A DNA stretch of 31,506 nucleotides from Schoenoplectus triqueter (GCA_964058805.1 CAXKVV010001029.1:1-31506); one strand, 5' to 3'. Counted from the stretch's first letter, positions 10,787-20,613 are shown. The notes: generated from the sequence alone by a model not told the origin. Made by a program: numbers and translations.

Positions 10787-11312
10787 TCTATATTATAGCT
10801 AAGAATTGGAGAGTCCATTTTTTATCATAGTATTTTTTTATTATACCCATTTTATCTCTCAATTAGATGGATAATATATATTTTTGGTTGATCGAACGTA
10901 TATAATCACGTCCATTAATCCCCTCTTTCTCTCTATTTTTTTTTCTCATCTATACTATTATTTTCATTTATGCACATGATTTATAAATTAGAATACTCAA
11001 TATCTTTCTATTTATGTTATGATATAAAATTTTGATTTAAGGCTTAAGGTATGCGCTATGATTAACAATTTTGTACATGTTTGGTAAGAAATTAATGGTG
11101 ATAATATATGCTGGAATAATTTACTTTTCTTATCATAAACACCATGAATCATTAACTCATATTGTGCAGAAAATCTTATCTAAGATTAAATCTGATTTTT
11201 ATTATAGATTTTCTTTATAATTTAATATTAAATCAATGTGAATTCTTTTTATCTTATAATATTTTTATGTTTAAATAAAAGAGTTCATTGCAACATGCAG
11301 ATATATTGTTAG
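10787..11312 (+). mobile_element. Non-autonomous Helitron, copy 2 (526 bp)
   Basis: It starts TCTATATTATAGCTAAGAA after A (10786) and ends ATGCAGATATATTGTTAG before T (11313). The final CTAG has mutated to TTAG. It matches copy 1 across most of its length, including GGTTGATCGAACGTAT and ATCATTAACTCATATTGTGC, but carries about 80 extra bases near 10975-11060. Confidence 0.75.
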
Positions 11313-11371
11313 TTGAGATCAATGAATTAGTACAGTCGCTACAGTTGTAATACGCTTGCTTAATTATTATG

Positions 11372-11409
11372 GAAAATTATTAGTGTTGCAATGCACACTA
11401 GCTAGCTAA
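11372..11409 (+). mobile_element. Possible isolated Helitron 3' end
   Basis: GTGTTGCAATGCACACTAG leads into CTAGCTAA followed by T. The spacing from GCAATG to the final CTAA is 12 bases, close to the 13 bases in the other Helitron ends of this window. No 5' end was located. Confidence 0.35.
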
Positions 11410-12006
11410 TTGCTACGTACAAAAAAGCAGCGATATATGCACTAGTACTGAAAATACATAGTTCCTGGTGCAATACAATTCACACTTGTTAAACGGTATA
11501 TTAATTTATACCTATATCAGTTTGGTAATCGGACAGTTCAGTTCAAACTGAATAAAATATCGAACAATAAATACATGTATCTTAAGTTTTATTCGGTTTT
11601 GACAATGAATCAAATAAATAAAAAACTAAATAAATTGAAGTTTTATTCAATTTATTCAGTTCAACTAAAATTATATTAGTTAACGAGGAATGAAAAGCAC
11701 TGATAGTTATAAAAATTAATATAAGAAATAAATAATTTAAAAATAAAATAAATAACTAAATAAAATCTATATAAAATAAATATATTTGGATGATCTTTAT
11801 TTATATTTATACTAAGTAAAATGAATTTTCTTGATAAATTTTAAATTATTTAGTTTACTCGATTTAGAAAAACATAAAATGAATTTGCTAAAATTTTCAT
11901 CCCAACTGAAAAATGGAAATAAATAATGTAAAAATTTAATGATTCAATTAAAAAATAATTAAACCTGATATATTTGTACATCCCTAGAAACACTGAGACA
12001 AACTAT
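11410..12006. other. AT-rich upstream region of the YUCCA gene
   Basis: No element ends or open frames are recognised. It is the distal promoter side of the gene at 12413. An ACGT core (CACGTCACTG) lies just downstream, near 12060. Confidence 0.5.
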
Positions 12007-12013
12007 TATATAA
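12007..12013 (+). promoter_or_regulatory. Possible TATA box for the YUCCA gene
   Basis: TATATAA, followed by an A-run, lies about 400 bases before the ATG. A weaker alternative, TTATTTAAG at 12097-12105, would give a leader of about 280 bases. The sequence alone does not decide between them. Confidence 0.35.
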
Positions 12014-12187
12014 AAAAAAAAGGTGAGGTAGTTTTTCTTACCTTTTTTCACACTATGTACACGTCACTGTACTGAGTGTACTCTCCCTGTTTTCCCTTAT
12101 TTAAGCTTCAGGCCACCTAGTATCTATCACACCCTGGCCAAGCATTACCTTGAACCCATCCTTTCCCTCAACTTTTTCATCACAAAC

Positions 12188-12253
12188 ATGCATATAGGTC
12201 AATTCCAGATAGAGAAGGGGGGGACTTGCTCTTTTTGTTTTTTTTCTACATAG
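12188..12253 (+). other. Upstream ORF 1 in the YUCCA leader (21 codons)
   Basis: ATG at 12188 opens a 21-residue frame (begins MHIGQFQIEK) ending at TAG 12251-12253, about 160 bases before the main ATG. It lies downstream of both candidate TATA boxes, so it would be in the transcript and could dampen translation. No conservation is known to me. Confidence 0.35.
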
Positions 12254-12286
12254 GTTAATTTCCTTCACTTCATAATAAGTCCAATA

Positions 12287-12295
12287 ATGCTTTAA
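12287..12295 (+). other. Minimal upstream ORF (ATG CTT TAA)
   Basis: A two-codon ORF 118 bases before the YUCCA ATG. It is small enough to arise by chance, but it is a second start-stop unit in the same leader. Confidence 0.25.
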
Positions 12296-12412
12296 GAATC
12301 AACACCACACTGCATCAGAGATTCTGAGTGCTTCACATAACGCAACCCATTGAGGTTTCTCACTTTCTGATCAACTGTCGTTGCATAGCTACAAACTTGT
12401 AAATTACCACCA

Positions 12413-14465
12413 ATGGCAAAAGATCCGAATACCATTCCACAAGAACATGTGACTTTCATCCAAGGCCCGATTATCATAGGAGCGGGTCCGTCTGGTCTTG
12501 CAGTTGCCGCAAGCCTCACGGGCCTATCAGTGCCATACATAATTCTTGAGCGCTCGACCGGCATTGCCGATTTATGGGCAAACTGCACCTATGATCGTCT
12601 CAATCTTCACTTACCAAAACACTACTGTGAGCTACCCCATCTTCCCTTTCCTCCAAACTTCCCAACCTATCCCTCAAAATATCAGTTTTTACTGTATCTC
12701 GAGAGCTACACCTCACTTTTTTCTATCAAGCCTCGCTTCTCTCAGAATGTCACTGAAGCCCGTTACAATCCTTTGTTATCGGTGTGGAGAGTCAAAACCA
12801 AGGATGGCAGTGGAAATATCATGGTGTATGTTTCAAGGTGGATTATCGTGGCAACAGGAGAGAATTCCGAGCCAGTGATGCCAGTGATGAAGGGAAGAGA
12901 GAGGTTTAAAGGGGATGCATTTCACTCTAGCGAGTACAGAAATGGAGAGCATTACAAAGGGAAGAAGGTTTTGGTGGCTGGTTGTGGCAACTCAGGAATG
13001 GAGATATGCTTAGACTTGTTTGAGCATGGTGCACTTCCGTTCATGTCTGTCAGAAGTGGGGTCAGTTGCTCTCTCTTTCTCATTGCATTGCTTTCTTTGA
13101 TCTATGCACATTTAATAGTAATCTTCGTTTGGATATGGTATGATATATGATATATGATATTGTACTGCACCAAAGCTTTAATTTTGCCATAAGTGTGCAC
13201 TCTTGTCACCTGCAACTTGCTTAGTGTAGTTTCTTTTAAAAAAGGATGGTTTCAATATGTTTACAAATCAAGGGGATTAAGGTAAATAATAGGGTAATTT
13301 TCTTTAAATTGTTCTTAAATTTTGTAAAATATTATATTTTGTACGTATCAGAGACTAAAATTTAAAAATGATTTAGGCTCATATTCTACCAAGGGAAATA
13401 TTTGGCGTCCCCACATTCGACCTCATAGTTAAGCTCCTGAGATTGTTGCCAGTCAAGTTAGTTGACCAATTTCTGATTCTGGCAAGCAAGGTTATTTTAG
13501 GTGAAACGGAGAAATATGGGCTGAAAAGGCCGAAAGTGGGCCCATTGGAGATAAAGGGCATAACTGGAAAAAGTCCTGTTTTGGACATTGGTGCACTTTC
13601 TTTAATCAAATCTGGCGGTATCAAGGTATGTACAAAATTTTCCTTGCCTTGATGTCGTTTTCAGTTTCACTGTGGCATATAAAGTTTGAAAAGGTGGCTT
13701 CAATTTGCCTCCAAGCGACCAGCCCAAAATAATATTTTGTTTAAATGTTAATTTTAGACTCACTGTAGCCTCTCTCTCTTAGAAGAAATGGCAGTAGCTG
13801 CCATCGTGAAACTCTCTCTCTATATCTCTCCTCTGTTGTATCTGCTAGCTGACAGCAATGGCATTGCAGATTGTACCAGAGGTGGAGTCACTAACAACCA
13901 ACGGAGGGAGATTCGTTGATGGAAATGAGATGACATTTGATTCCATTATATTTGCAACCGGATACACCAGCAATGTCCCTCGTTGGCTCAAGGTCTTTTC
14001 TCAGATTTCCATTTTGCTTTTTTGAAAAGTTAAGTAGGGACCCAAATTGGTTGATAAAATAAAGGGATGTTCTAAAAAAAATAAAGCAATTTCTCAAATA
14101 AAACTAAGAGATTGGTTATGTCTAGTTCCCTATCTTGATGTACTTAACTAATGTCAAAATATTTAAATACTGTTACAAATGATCATATAAAAATTGTACG
14201 TGTTTACCTTGCGTATATTTTCCAGATATACTGTCATTTTATCTGTTACTTAAAACAATGTTTCATTAAATTACAGGATTGTGATTTTTTTACTGGAGAA
14301 GGGAAGCCCAAGACTGCATTTCCAAATGGATGGAAAGGAGAGAATGGCCTGTACACAGTTGGTTTCACTGGAAAAGGCCTCTATGGTGCCAGTTTAGATG
14401 CTTTGAATGTGGCACGAGACGTAGCTCAAGTTTGGTCAAAAACTCCAAAAGAAGCTGAATCATGA
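12413..14465 (+). CDS. YUCCA-type flavin-containing monooxygenase (indole-3-pyruvate monooxygenase)
   Basis: Family role: NADPH- and O2-dependent conversion of indole-3-pyruvate to indole-3-acetic acid, the last step of the main auxin pathway. Four exons join in frame: 12413-13060, 13377-13625, 13870-13992, 14277-14465, all with GT-AG introns. The 402-residue product is normal in length. Motifs: FAD-binding GAGPSG (23-28), ATGE (147-150), FMO-identifying FKGDAFHSSEY (165-175, keeping F, G, H, Y), NADPH-binding GCGNSG (190-195), ATGY (328-331) and NGWKGENGLY near the C-terminus. The ATG sits in ACCAATGGCA, the first in-frame Met. No targeting peptide is evident, so probably cytosolic. Oddities are mild: IADLWANCTYDRL for the usual IASLWQKRTYDRL, and an Ala before HILPRE where Val is usual. 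The sub-clade is uncertain, hence no gene number. Nothing looks broken. Confidence 0.95.
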
Positions 14466-14485
14466 ATATTTTTGTATGTTCTGTA

Positions 14486-14491
14486 AATAAA
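14486..14491 (+). terminator. Polyadenylation signal candidate of the YUCCA gene
   Basis: AATAAA lies 20 bases after the stop codon. It is the first canonical hexamer downstream. Confidence 0.45.
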
Positions 14492-14722
14492 TTAGGCAGA
14501 AAGGGACAACTTGAGGGGCTTAGAAGAAGCCAAAGATACCGTTGTGTTGGTCCCATGCATTTTGGGTAGAGCCGTAGAGGAGGATTAAATCCTTTTGTAT
14601 TCTCTTATATATTTCCCATAAATTATTAGCCTTTTTATCCGTGCCTTATTTTTTGATAAATTATTCTTACTTCTGATAATAAATATAACTTCACAGGTTA
14701 GATAAAATAATATATATATATA

Positions 14723-15140
14723 GAGAGAGAAAATAATTAGTTTATTGTGAAAATATTTGTATTTCGGCCGAAATAAAAATACATCAAAAATATACTTTAA
14801 AGTCTTTAAAATTTTGATTTATGATTTTCATTAAATTTTGCATATGAAAACCTTACGGAATATAAAAATTTGAGATATTTTGAGTTTTCTAAGCGGTTTT
14901 GAATTTTTAAAAAATCAACACAAACATCAAATATTTGTTATTATTTTTACAGCTGATTTTTCAAAAGTTCAAAACAACGACTTAGAAAACTCAAAACACT
15001 CTATTTTTTTTATATTCCATAAGTTTTTCATATGAATAATTTGATGAAAATCATAAATACAAAATTTAAAGACTTTAAAGTATATTTTTTTATGTATTCT
15101 TATTTCGGTTGAAATGCAAATATTTTCACAATAGCTCATC
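14723..15140. mobile_element. TA-tract-embedded long-inverted-repeat element A
   Basis: Arms of about 190 bases fold on each other: TTTATTGTGAAAATATTTG at the left mirrors CAAATATTTTCACAATAGC at the right, and both arms contain ACTTTAAAGTCTTTAAA. TA runs flank it directly (14710-14722 and 15141-15157). The left arm has the palindrome ATTTCGGCCGAAAT 40 bases in; the right arm has a decayed version. The right end in reverse complement reads GAGCTATTGTG, like element B at 25374. Confidence 0.8.
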
Positions 15141-15157
15141 TATATATATATATATAT

Positions 15158-15406
15158 GTGTGTGTTGAAATTGCAAGAATATAGATAACTTTCCAAAAAA
15201 ATTAATTGAGATTCCTTCTTGCATTAGTTGTTGTATCTTGGAGACAGCATTCGTGAGATCTTGTATGGATGATATAGTTTGAAGGTTCTTAACTACCAAT
15301 CTAAATGTTATCTTTTGGGAAAGGAATTAATAAATGACGGGTCATGTTTTGGGAATGTAAAAAGGCAGGGGAGAAAATTATGGCCACCTCTTATATTTTG
15401 AAAGAG
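15158..15406. other. Short intergenic stretch
   Basis: It begins with a TG run following the TA tract. No gene is recognised. Confidence 0.5.
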
Positions 15407-15415
15407 AAATAAGTG

Positions 15416-15541
15416 GGATTCACATACGTTGCCATCAGTTATGGCAGATGGGCCCCACCCTCTTTTATTTTATGGGTCTCACTTACCATTGAGTCAATAG
15501 CAGGATTCTGCCATCAGTTTTATGGCAGCAGATGTGAATCC
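15416..15541. mobile_element. 126-bp Mutator-like MITE with 9-bp target duplication
   Basis: Perfect 10-bp inverted ends, GGATTCACAT and ATGTGAATCC, are flanked by the direct repeat AAATAAGTG at 15407-15415 and 15542-15550. A 9-bp duplication is the Mutator-superfamily signature. Each end also carries a small hairpin (TGCCATCAGTTATGGCA on the left, CTGCCATCAG...ATGGCAG on the right). Confidence 0.85.
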
Positions 15542-15550
15542 AAATAAGTG

Positions 15551-16022
15551 AACTATCCCCCACTTACAATCAAAGTCAAATAGTATAAGCATCTTTTTTT
15601 ATAATTCCAGCTGTAGAGCTCTCTGAGTTCATCCAAGAGAAGACTAGCTGGGCCGCTTAAAATTTCGTTACAAGGTTACAAGTGCAATATCGGAATAATT
15701 AACTACTATTTCTTAATAATTCACGACACAAACTTGCTGTGTATGGTTTGTCTTGTGCTTTTAGATAAGATTGAAACAGAGTGCAGTGCCCTTCTGCGTA
15801 CCATGGCTCCACTAGTGCGCTAATTTTGTACGCATTATGTTTGTCTCTTTGTTTTTATGGTTTTTTTCACTATCGCACTTAATAAAAAAACTGAAATTAT
15901 CTGTTAATTATTCACAATGCACATTTTTGGTTCAACCAAATGAACAAAAAAGATTGATAATGAGTTTTTACAAATAATTATTGCCTCCACTAAATACCAC
16001 ACGCACGACTTTAACAAATAGT
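15551..16022. other. Intergenic, nothing recognised
   Basis: About 470 bases without open frames, paired ends or RNA motifs that I can support. Confidence 0.55.
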
Positions 16023-16029
16023 AATCACT

Positions 16030-16360
16030 ACAGGAGAGCGTCGCACTAACATCTGACAGATCAGATGCAATAAACATTATTTACATCAGTAGGCTTATGA
16101 TAAAAATCTTTAGCATCCGAAAACTGATGCAAATCGCAGATGTAAATACGCTTGATGGTGATAATCAATTGCATCCGATTTTTTATTTGCATCAGCATTT
16201 TATTACATCAGGAAAGACAGATGCAAGATTCACTGTCATTTTTATTTGTTCCCTGAAGCAAATATTATTTTTTTGCAGGCATAATACTGATGTAATTATT
16301 GATATTAGCATATGTTAATATAGTGATATTTTTTTTATTTGCATCTAATAACAGATGATG
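16030..16360. repeat. 5' subterminal GATGCAA/CATCAG array of the CACTA element
   Basis: CAGATGCAA, ACATCAG, CTGATGCAAAT, TTGCATC and TTTGCATCAGC recur in both orientations over about 330 bases. Confidence 0.8.
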
Positions 16361-16654
16361 TCTTTCATTATTCTTTCAAAATCCCAATATTCATACCACG
16401 ATTTAAACCTAATAGATCTGATATTAATAACAAAATTTCTCAAAATATTCACACCAACATTCACCGACATTCAACATGCATATTCAGACAAATATAATTC
16501 AGATCAGAAAATAGTTTACAATTAAGAATTTTTACACTGACAAATCCAACTAGCAAAATATCACGTGCTAACCATTGTCCAATTACTATATATCAACATG
16601 TCACACACTTCTTCTTTCAAAAAGAAAATAACATAATAAATAAATTAATAAGCA

Positions 16655-16711
16655 TGCCTAGTGTCTTGGGGAAGTATGCTGCTGGAGGGGAATTGAAGCC
16701 TCCAACTACAG
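16655..16711 (+). other. Possible small captured exon inside the CACTA element
   Basis: A GC-richer segment (about AGCATGCCTAGTG to CCAACTACAG) ends at a GTTAG donor-like site. One frame reads MPSVLGKYAAGGELKPP. I do not recognise it; it could be a third captured piece or chance. Confidence 0.2.
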
Positions 16712-17174
16712 GTTAGTTCTTTCTTTTACTGCAATGGACAAGATTATAATTAGTTGTTTGGGTAAGTGGGTATCTATTTGTTTGAATCCTTACAGTTTGC
16801 CATTCCAAGATGCAACCCATAATGAACTGAACCAAATATGCAGGACTCTAACATAACCAATGACTATGAAAAACTCAACAGTTGCTTCTATTTGATTTTT
16901 TTTTGGTGTAACCTGAATGATTTCAGATTTGAAATAACCCAACCTTCACGTGAAGTAAACAGGAGGTAATTTAGGCGTAGTTTGATTGGCACTGAACAGA
17001 CAGAGAAGAATTGGTTACGCCAAGACATGTATATCAAGACTTTCCTATAGTCAAAGACAAAATTCCTCCATATTTTTAGATATCTGATACACATTTTCAA
17101 AAGTGCTCTAATTTATTGATTCCATTGAGTAAAGACTGTAAAGTTATTGATTCTATCACATTTTCTTAGATTAA

Positions 17175-17742
17175 TTATCTTATTTCAAAACAGTAATCAT
17201 AAGGACTGCCTTCTATTTGTATTGGTTTTTCTGAAACTTGGGCAGAGAACAGTACAAATGCCATCTCCTTCTCTCTGTCCTTTCTATCCATAGCTATCGT
17301 TATAAGCCTTTTGAGAAAGACAGGTTTGTACAATGGGGCCCGCAATTTTTCCAGGCTTCTGATTAGCTCTGGGACATCATCAGAGAGGAAATACTCTTTT
17401 ATCATCTTTACACACTCCTCCTTGTACCTTTTCAAAGTGATTTTATCCTCATTATAACTTCCATTTGAAATAATAAAGTCAGGATTGACATTTTCGATCC
17501 AGCCAACAGCACGTGCTTTTTGTACAAGATCTTCATAGGTGCTTTTAGCTGAAGGGACATCCAGAGATAAATCATCCAAATTTTCACCAAGACGAGAGTA
17601 TCCCTTTGCCATTTGACTGGTACTAATCAAACAATCATGCACTGATTTCTCAAGAAGTTTCAAGATTTGTGCCCCCGTTTGTGGTTTCTCCATGGCTAAG
17701 GTTAAGGCTCGCTTCACCACCTCATGGTGATAAAAAGGAAGC
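17175..17742 (-). pseudogene. Captured fragment of an MA3-domain translation regulator (MRF/PDCD4-like)
   Basis: An uninterrupted minus-strand frame of about 185 codons starts near LPFYHHEVVKRALTLAMEKP, the end of one MA3 domain. It runs through LDDLSLDVPSAK and the linker, then RYKEECVKMIKEYFLSDD and LIRSLEKL, the start of the next MA3 domain. It stops at 17175 soon after DRKDREKEMAFVLFSAQ, where the match to the family ends, probably by reading into an intron. Known MRF proteins are eIF4A-binding translation regulators with four MA3 domains, so this is about a quarter of such a protein. There is no ATG at its upstream end. The open frame suggests recent capture. It lies wholly inside the CACTA element. 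Confidence 0.85.
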
Positions 17743-17890
17743 CTCCGACGAGACCTCCGACCTCGTCCTCTTCCGCCGCGCCATCCTCTCCTCCACCACC
17801 CTTCGCCTACCCCACCGCCGCACTCCTAAGATCGCCTTCCTCTTCCTCACCAACACCCCTCCGCATTTCGCCCCTCTATGGCGTCACTGA
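17742..17890 (+). pseudogene. Captured fragment of a GT14-family (DUF266, BC10-like) glycosyltransferase
   Basis: Starting at a sharp change to GC-rich sequence, the plus strand encodes SDLVLFRRAIL, then RRTPKIAFLFLTNTPPHFA and PLW, ending at TGA 17888-17890. PKIAFLFLT...APLW is the start of the core-2/I-branching-like domain of plant GT14 proteins, which normally continue with a conserved FF.GH segment and about 250 more residues, all absent here. It abuts the MA3 fragment head to head at about 17742, so the two come from different donor genes. It is too short to have function. Confidence 0.7.
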
Positions 17891-18111
17891 AGAGTAAAGA
17901 GAGCAATGGGAGAGATTTGATAATAAGCGGCATCGCTGATAACCTTGGAGAGAACGATGAGAGAGAGAAAAATCAGAAAAATGGGATGGGTGAGTGAGTT
18001 AAAAGGTTTAAACCTAGAATTAAGGGTGCAGATCCATCTTCAGCTGTATCTAACGATTCAGCGATAACTGGAGGGAATTTTTTGGTTTTTCAGCGCCAAC
18101 TGGAGGGAATT
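17891..18111. other. CACTA interior between the GT14 fragment and the 3' subterminal array
   Basis: Not recognised. GAGGGAATTTTTTGGTTTTT and GAGGGAATTTATTTGC follow two similar CAACTGGAGG/AACTGGAGG phrases, a short internal duplication near 18070-18110. Confidence 0.4.
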
Positions 18112-18385
18112 TATTTGCATCTGTTAAGCTGATGAAAAAAATATCATATTTATTTAGAACTGATGTAGTATTGATGTGCATCAGCATTTTAGTGCACCCC
18201 CTCCCATTCATTTTCAGAAAAAAATAAACACACTTACTTGCATCTGCAAAATAGATACAAATATATAGTTACATCAGCATTACTAATGTAATATGTTCAA
18301 ATCAAAATTTCGAGGCCAGAATTTTTTTTTGCTGATGCTAATAAAAAAGTGCCGATGCAATTGACTCTTTCCAGATGCAAATACG
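18112..18385. repeat. 3' subterminal GATGCAA/CATCAG array of the CACTA element
   Basis: TTTGCATCTG, GTGCATCAGC, CTTGCATCTGC, ACATCAGC, CCGATGCAA and CCAGATGCAAAT recur up to the terminal repeat, mirroring the array at the other end. Confidence 0.8.
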
Positions 18386-18404
18386 ATACTTTCCTGTAGT
18401 GAAT

Positions 18405-18971
18405 CCGGATGTCGAATCTATGAAACAAACACACATAATGTTTCTCACTAATTCTCTAAGCTAGACAAATAATTTCAGGATTAGTTTATAAACTAAGTCG
18501 AACTAAACCAAACAATAAACAAGTAAATAGCCTAAGGGCCAAATTCAATAGCAAAAGTATAGGAGTTTTTAGTTTCCTACGATCAACAATAAGAAATAAA
18601 ATCGTATTTTGATTAATTGTTATTCACACGCAGGGCTCCATATCTTAAAGTGGTGACTATCATTGGTTGTGGGTTAAAAATATACTTTATATTATTCAAG
18701 TTTCACAATTAGATACTTTATTCTAGCAATCTAAACTCATAATATACTTTTTAGGTCCTAATTGCATTCAAATATTTATAATTCATGATTAAATACTTTT
18801 TATAAATATTAAAACATAATCAAGAACATCCGATCAGGTTATTGATTTTACGGTTAAGTATTTTGCTTTCATCCTAATGTTGTCTTTTAGATCTAAGACC
18901 CAAACAAATACTTTTTAGGTATTAAATCAATTCCTTAAAATTTTGTGTTTTAGGAGAGAGTTTGAACCATT
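18405..18971. other. AT-rich spacer between CACTA and LTR elements
   Basis: No open frames or element ends. AATACTTTTTAGG-like phrases recur near 18735, 18790 and 18910. Confidence 0.5.
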
Positions 18972-19554
18972 TGTTGATTTTTTGTCTATTTATTCCGAAA
19001 TGAATTATTTTGAACAGAATTAAATGGGAATAAAATAAATTACTACATCGGAGATAAAAAAGAGAGTATTCTGAAAATTATTTTCTTTCAACTGTGTTTA
19101 CAAAGTGTTTTCTCTTTCTTATATCTCTTATTTCTATATTATTTTACTCCTCTATTTATAGTGCTCGGTGCCATTAATGCACCTATAATCCTATATAATC
19201 AATATAATCTTAGCTATCATAGTTATATTGTGACATTAATTGCCTAGCCACACTTCTATCACTTTCATTGTTGCTCTCATCAGTTGTCTCTAACACATAC
19301 AGTAGATATCAGAATTGTCATGCTCATCATCCATCTCAAGTTCATCTCGAGCATCATCCATCTCGAGTTTATCTCGAGCTTCTTGATGTTCCCAAGCTGT
19401 TAGGCTCTAGTTCATCTCGAGTTTTGCGTTTGACTTGTGCTCGTTGTTGTTCCTCGAGCTCCTCTTCTCGAGCTTTTTTCTTGATCTACTCTTCTTGAGC
19501 TATCTTCTTGAGCTGTCTTCTCGAGCTGAGACTTGGAGATTATAATTTTTAGCA
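18972..19554 (-). repeat. 3' LTR (left copy), 583 bp
   Basis: The plus strand starts TGTTGATTTTTTGTCTATT and ends at CA 19553-19554 after GATTATAATTTTTAG, beside a purine-rich tract on the minus strand (AAGGGATGG, the polypurine tract). Relative to the right copy it lacks about 90 bases after the first 35. Confidence 0.8.
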
Positions 19555-20601
19555 CCATCCCTTAAGTTCAAGTCTCGAATGTCCTTTATTCTAATCATTT
19601 ATCTACAGCTTGATCATTGGTCATTGCTTTGCACATTACTTACTCAGACATCTTCATTCTTGACGTTTTCCATGTCACGGTCGTACGTGTTCCCTGTGAT
19701 GGACTGTTTTCTCAACAACTCATGCGAAGATCGTACCTTCCATGTAGAATGTAAATTCCATGATCCGCACATTCCATGAGCTTCACTTCGCTAGCCTTTT
19801 GCGACTTGATTGTCCCAAGTTCCATTCTTCTCGATCTCTTCGATCTACAACCTTCGAGCTGCTTCTTCAAACGATATTGACTTGGTGTCAGCCAAACGGG
19901 CATACCAAGTGTACTTCACTTGTCCCAGATAAGTCTCGTACATCTAAATTTTTTAGAAATTTTAGACCTGATCTCTTCTGAGTTGGACATCTTATTTGAG
20001 CTTCTCGAGAATATCACTACATCCACTAGAGTTGGGAGTCATACCCTTTTTTTTTAGCTCATCAACTCATATTGGTTCTTCCAGCCCTGAGTAGCATTCT
20101 TCTTGATCTCAACGATCTACAGTCTTCCATCTTTGATCTCGAGTTGCTTATTCTCGAACAAGATTGACTCAGTATCAACTACTAGGTATACCAAGTGTAC
20201 TTCGTCTGCTTCATGAGGGTCTCATACATCTCGAATACTTTGGTTTCTTGGTTTATCCTCTTCTAGGCTTCTTTGAGTTTGACCTCTTGTCAACTCAACC
20301 ACAGAGGTCTCCCCTAATAGAGACTAACCCCTCTGTATCGATCATCACCTCCATCGGGTTCATGATCATTTATTCGGTTCAGCCTATGTCTCATCCTCAA
20401 TAGTTCTGGCTCGACTGACCCTTTTTCTTCTACCCCCACCCTCTGTTATGAGAGGTTTTTTTATTTTAATTCAGTCTTCGTATGTCTATTTTCAGGTGAT
20501 ATAGTCCGACTATATCCCATACATTTTCTCTGGATGCTCCAGTTGCTTTGTCAACCTGGGCTCCGACATATTGAGTGAATTGTTCCCGAAATCAGTCATT
20601 A
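19555..20601 (-). other. Internal region of the LTR element, non-coding, with a diverged duplication
   Basis: No gag, protease or reverse transcriptase motif occurs on either strand; the open stretches are short. Two diverged copies of a block of about 130 bases are visible, around 19829-19942 and 20101-20230. Both contain GATCTAC, then TACCAAGTGTACTTC, then TCTCRTACATCT. Confidence 0.65.
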
Positions 20602-20613
20602 GCTCTGATACCA
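20602..20613 (-). other. Primer-binding site (initiator Met tRNA) of the LTR element
   Basis: The minus strand reads TGGTATCAGAGC, a perfect match to the usual plant initiator-tRNA site, one base from the end of the right LTR. Confidence 0.88.

Larger units (their letters stand above)
16026..18401. mobile_element. Non-autonomous CACTA (En/Spm-like) element carrying gene fragments, 2376 bp
   Basis: Ends are CACTACAGGAGAG and, reverse-complemented, CACTACAGGAAAG. The 3-bp target duplication AAT flanks it at 16023-16025 and 18402-18404. Both ends hold many copies of GATGCAA/TTGCATC and CATCAG/CTGATG, the subterminal arrays to which CACTA transposases bind. No transposase is present. The interior carries an MA3-domain fragment (minus) and a GT14 glycosyltransferase fragment (plus). 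Confidence 0.92.

Noticed and set aside
12292..12588. 98-codon minus-strand frame over the YUCCA start
   Set aside because: Antisense shadow of exon 1 of the YUCCA gene; it has no motif of its own.
13061..13150. Continuation of the YUCCA exon-1 frame past 13060
   Set aside because: The frame reads into intron 1. The GTCAGT donor at 13061 and the acceptor at 13376 restore the family sequence (HILPREIFG), so the extension is not protein.
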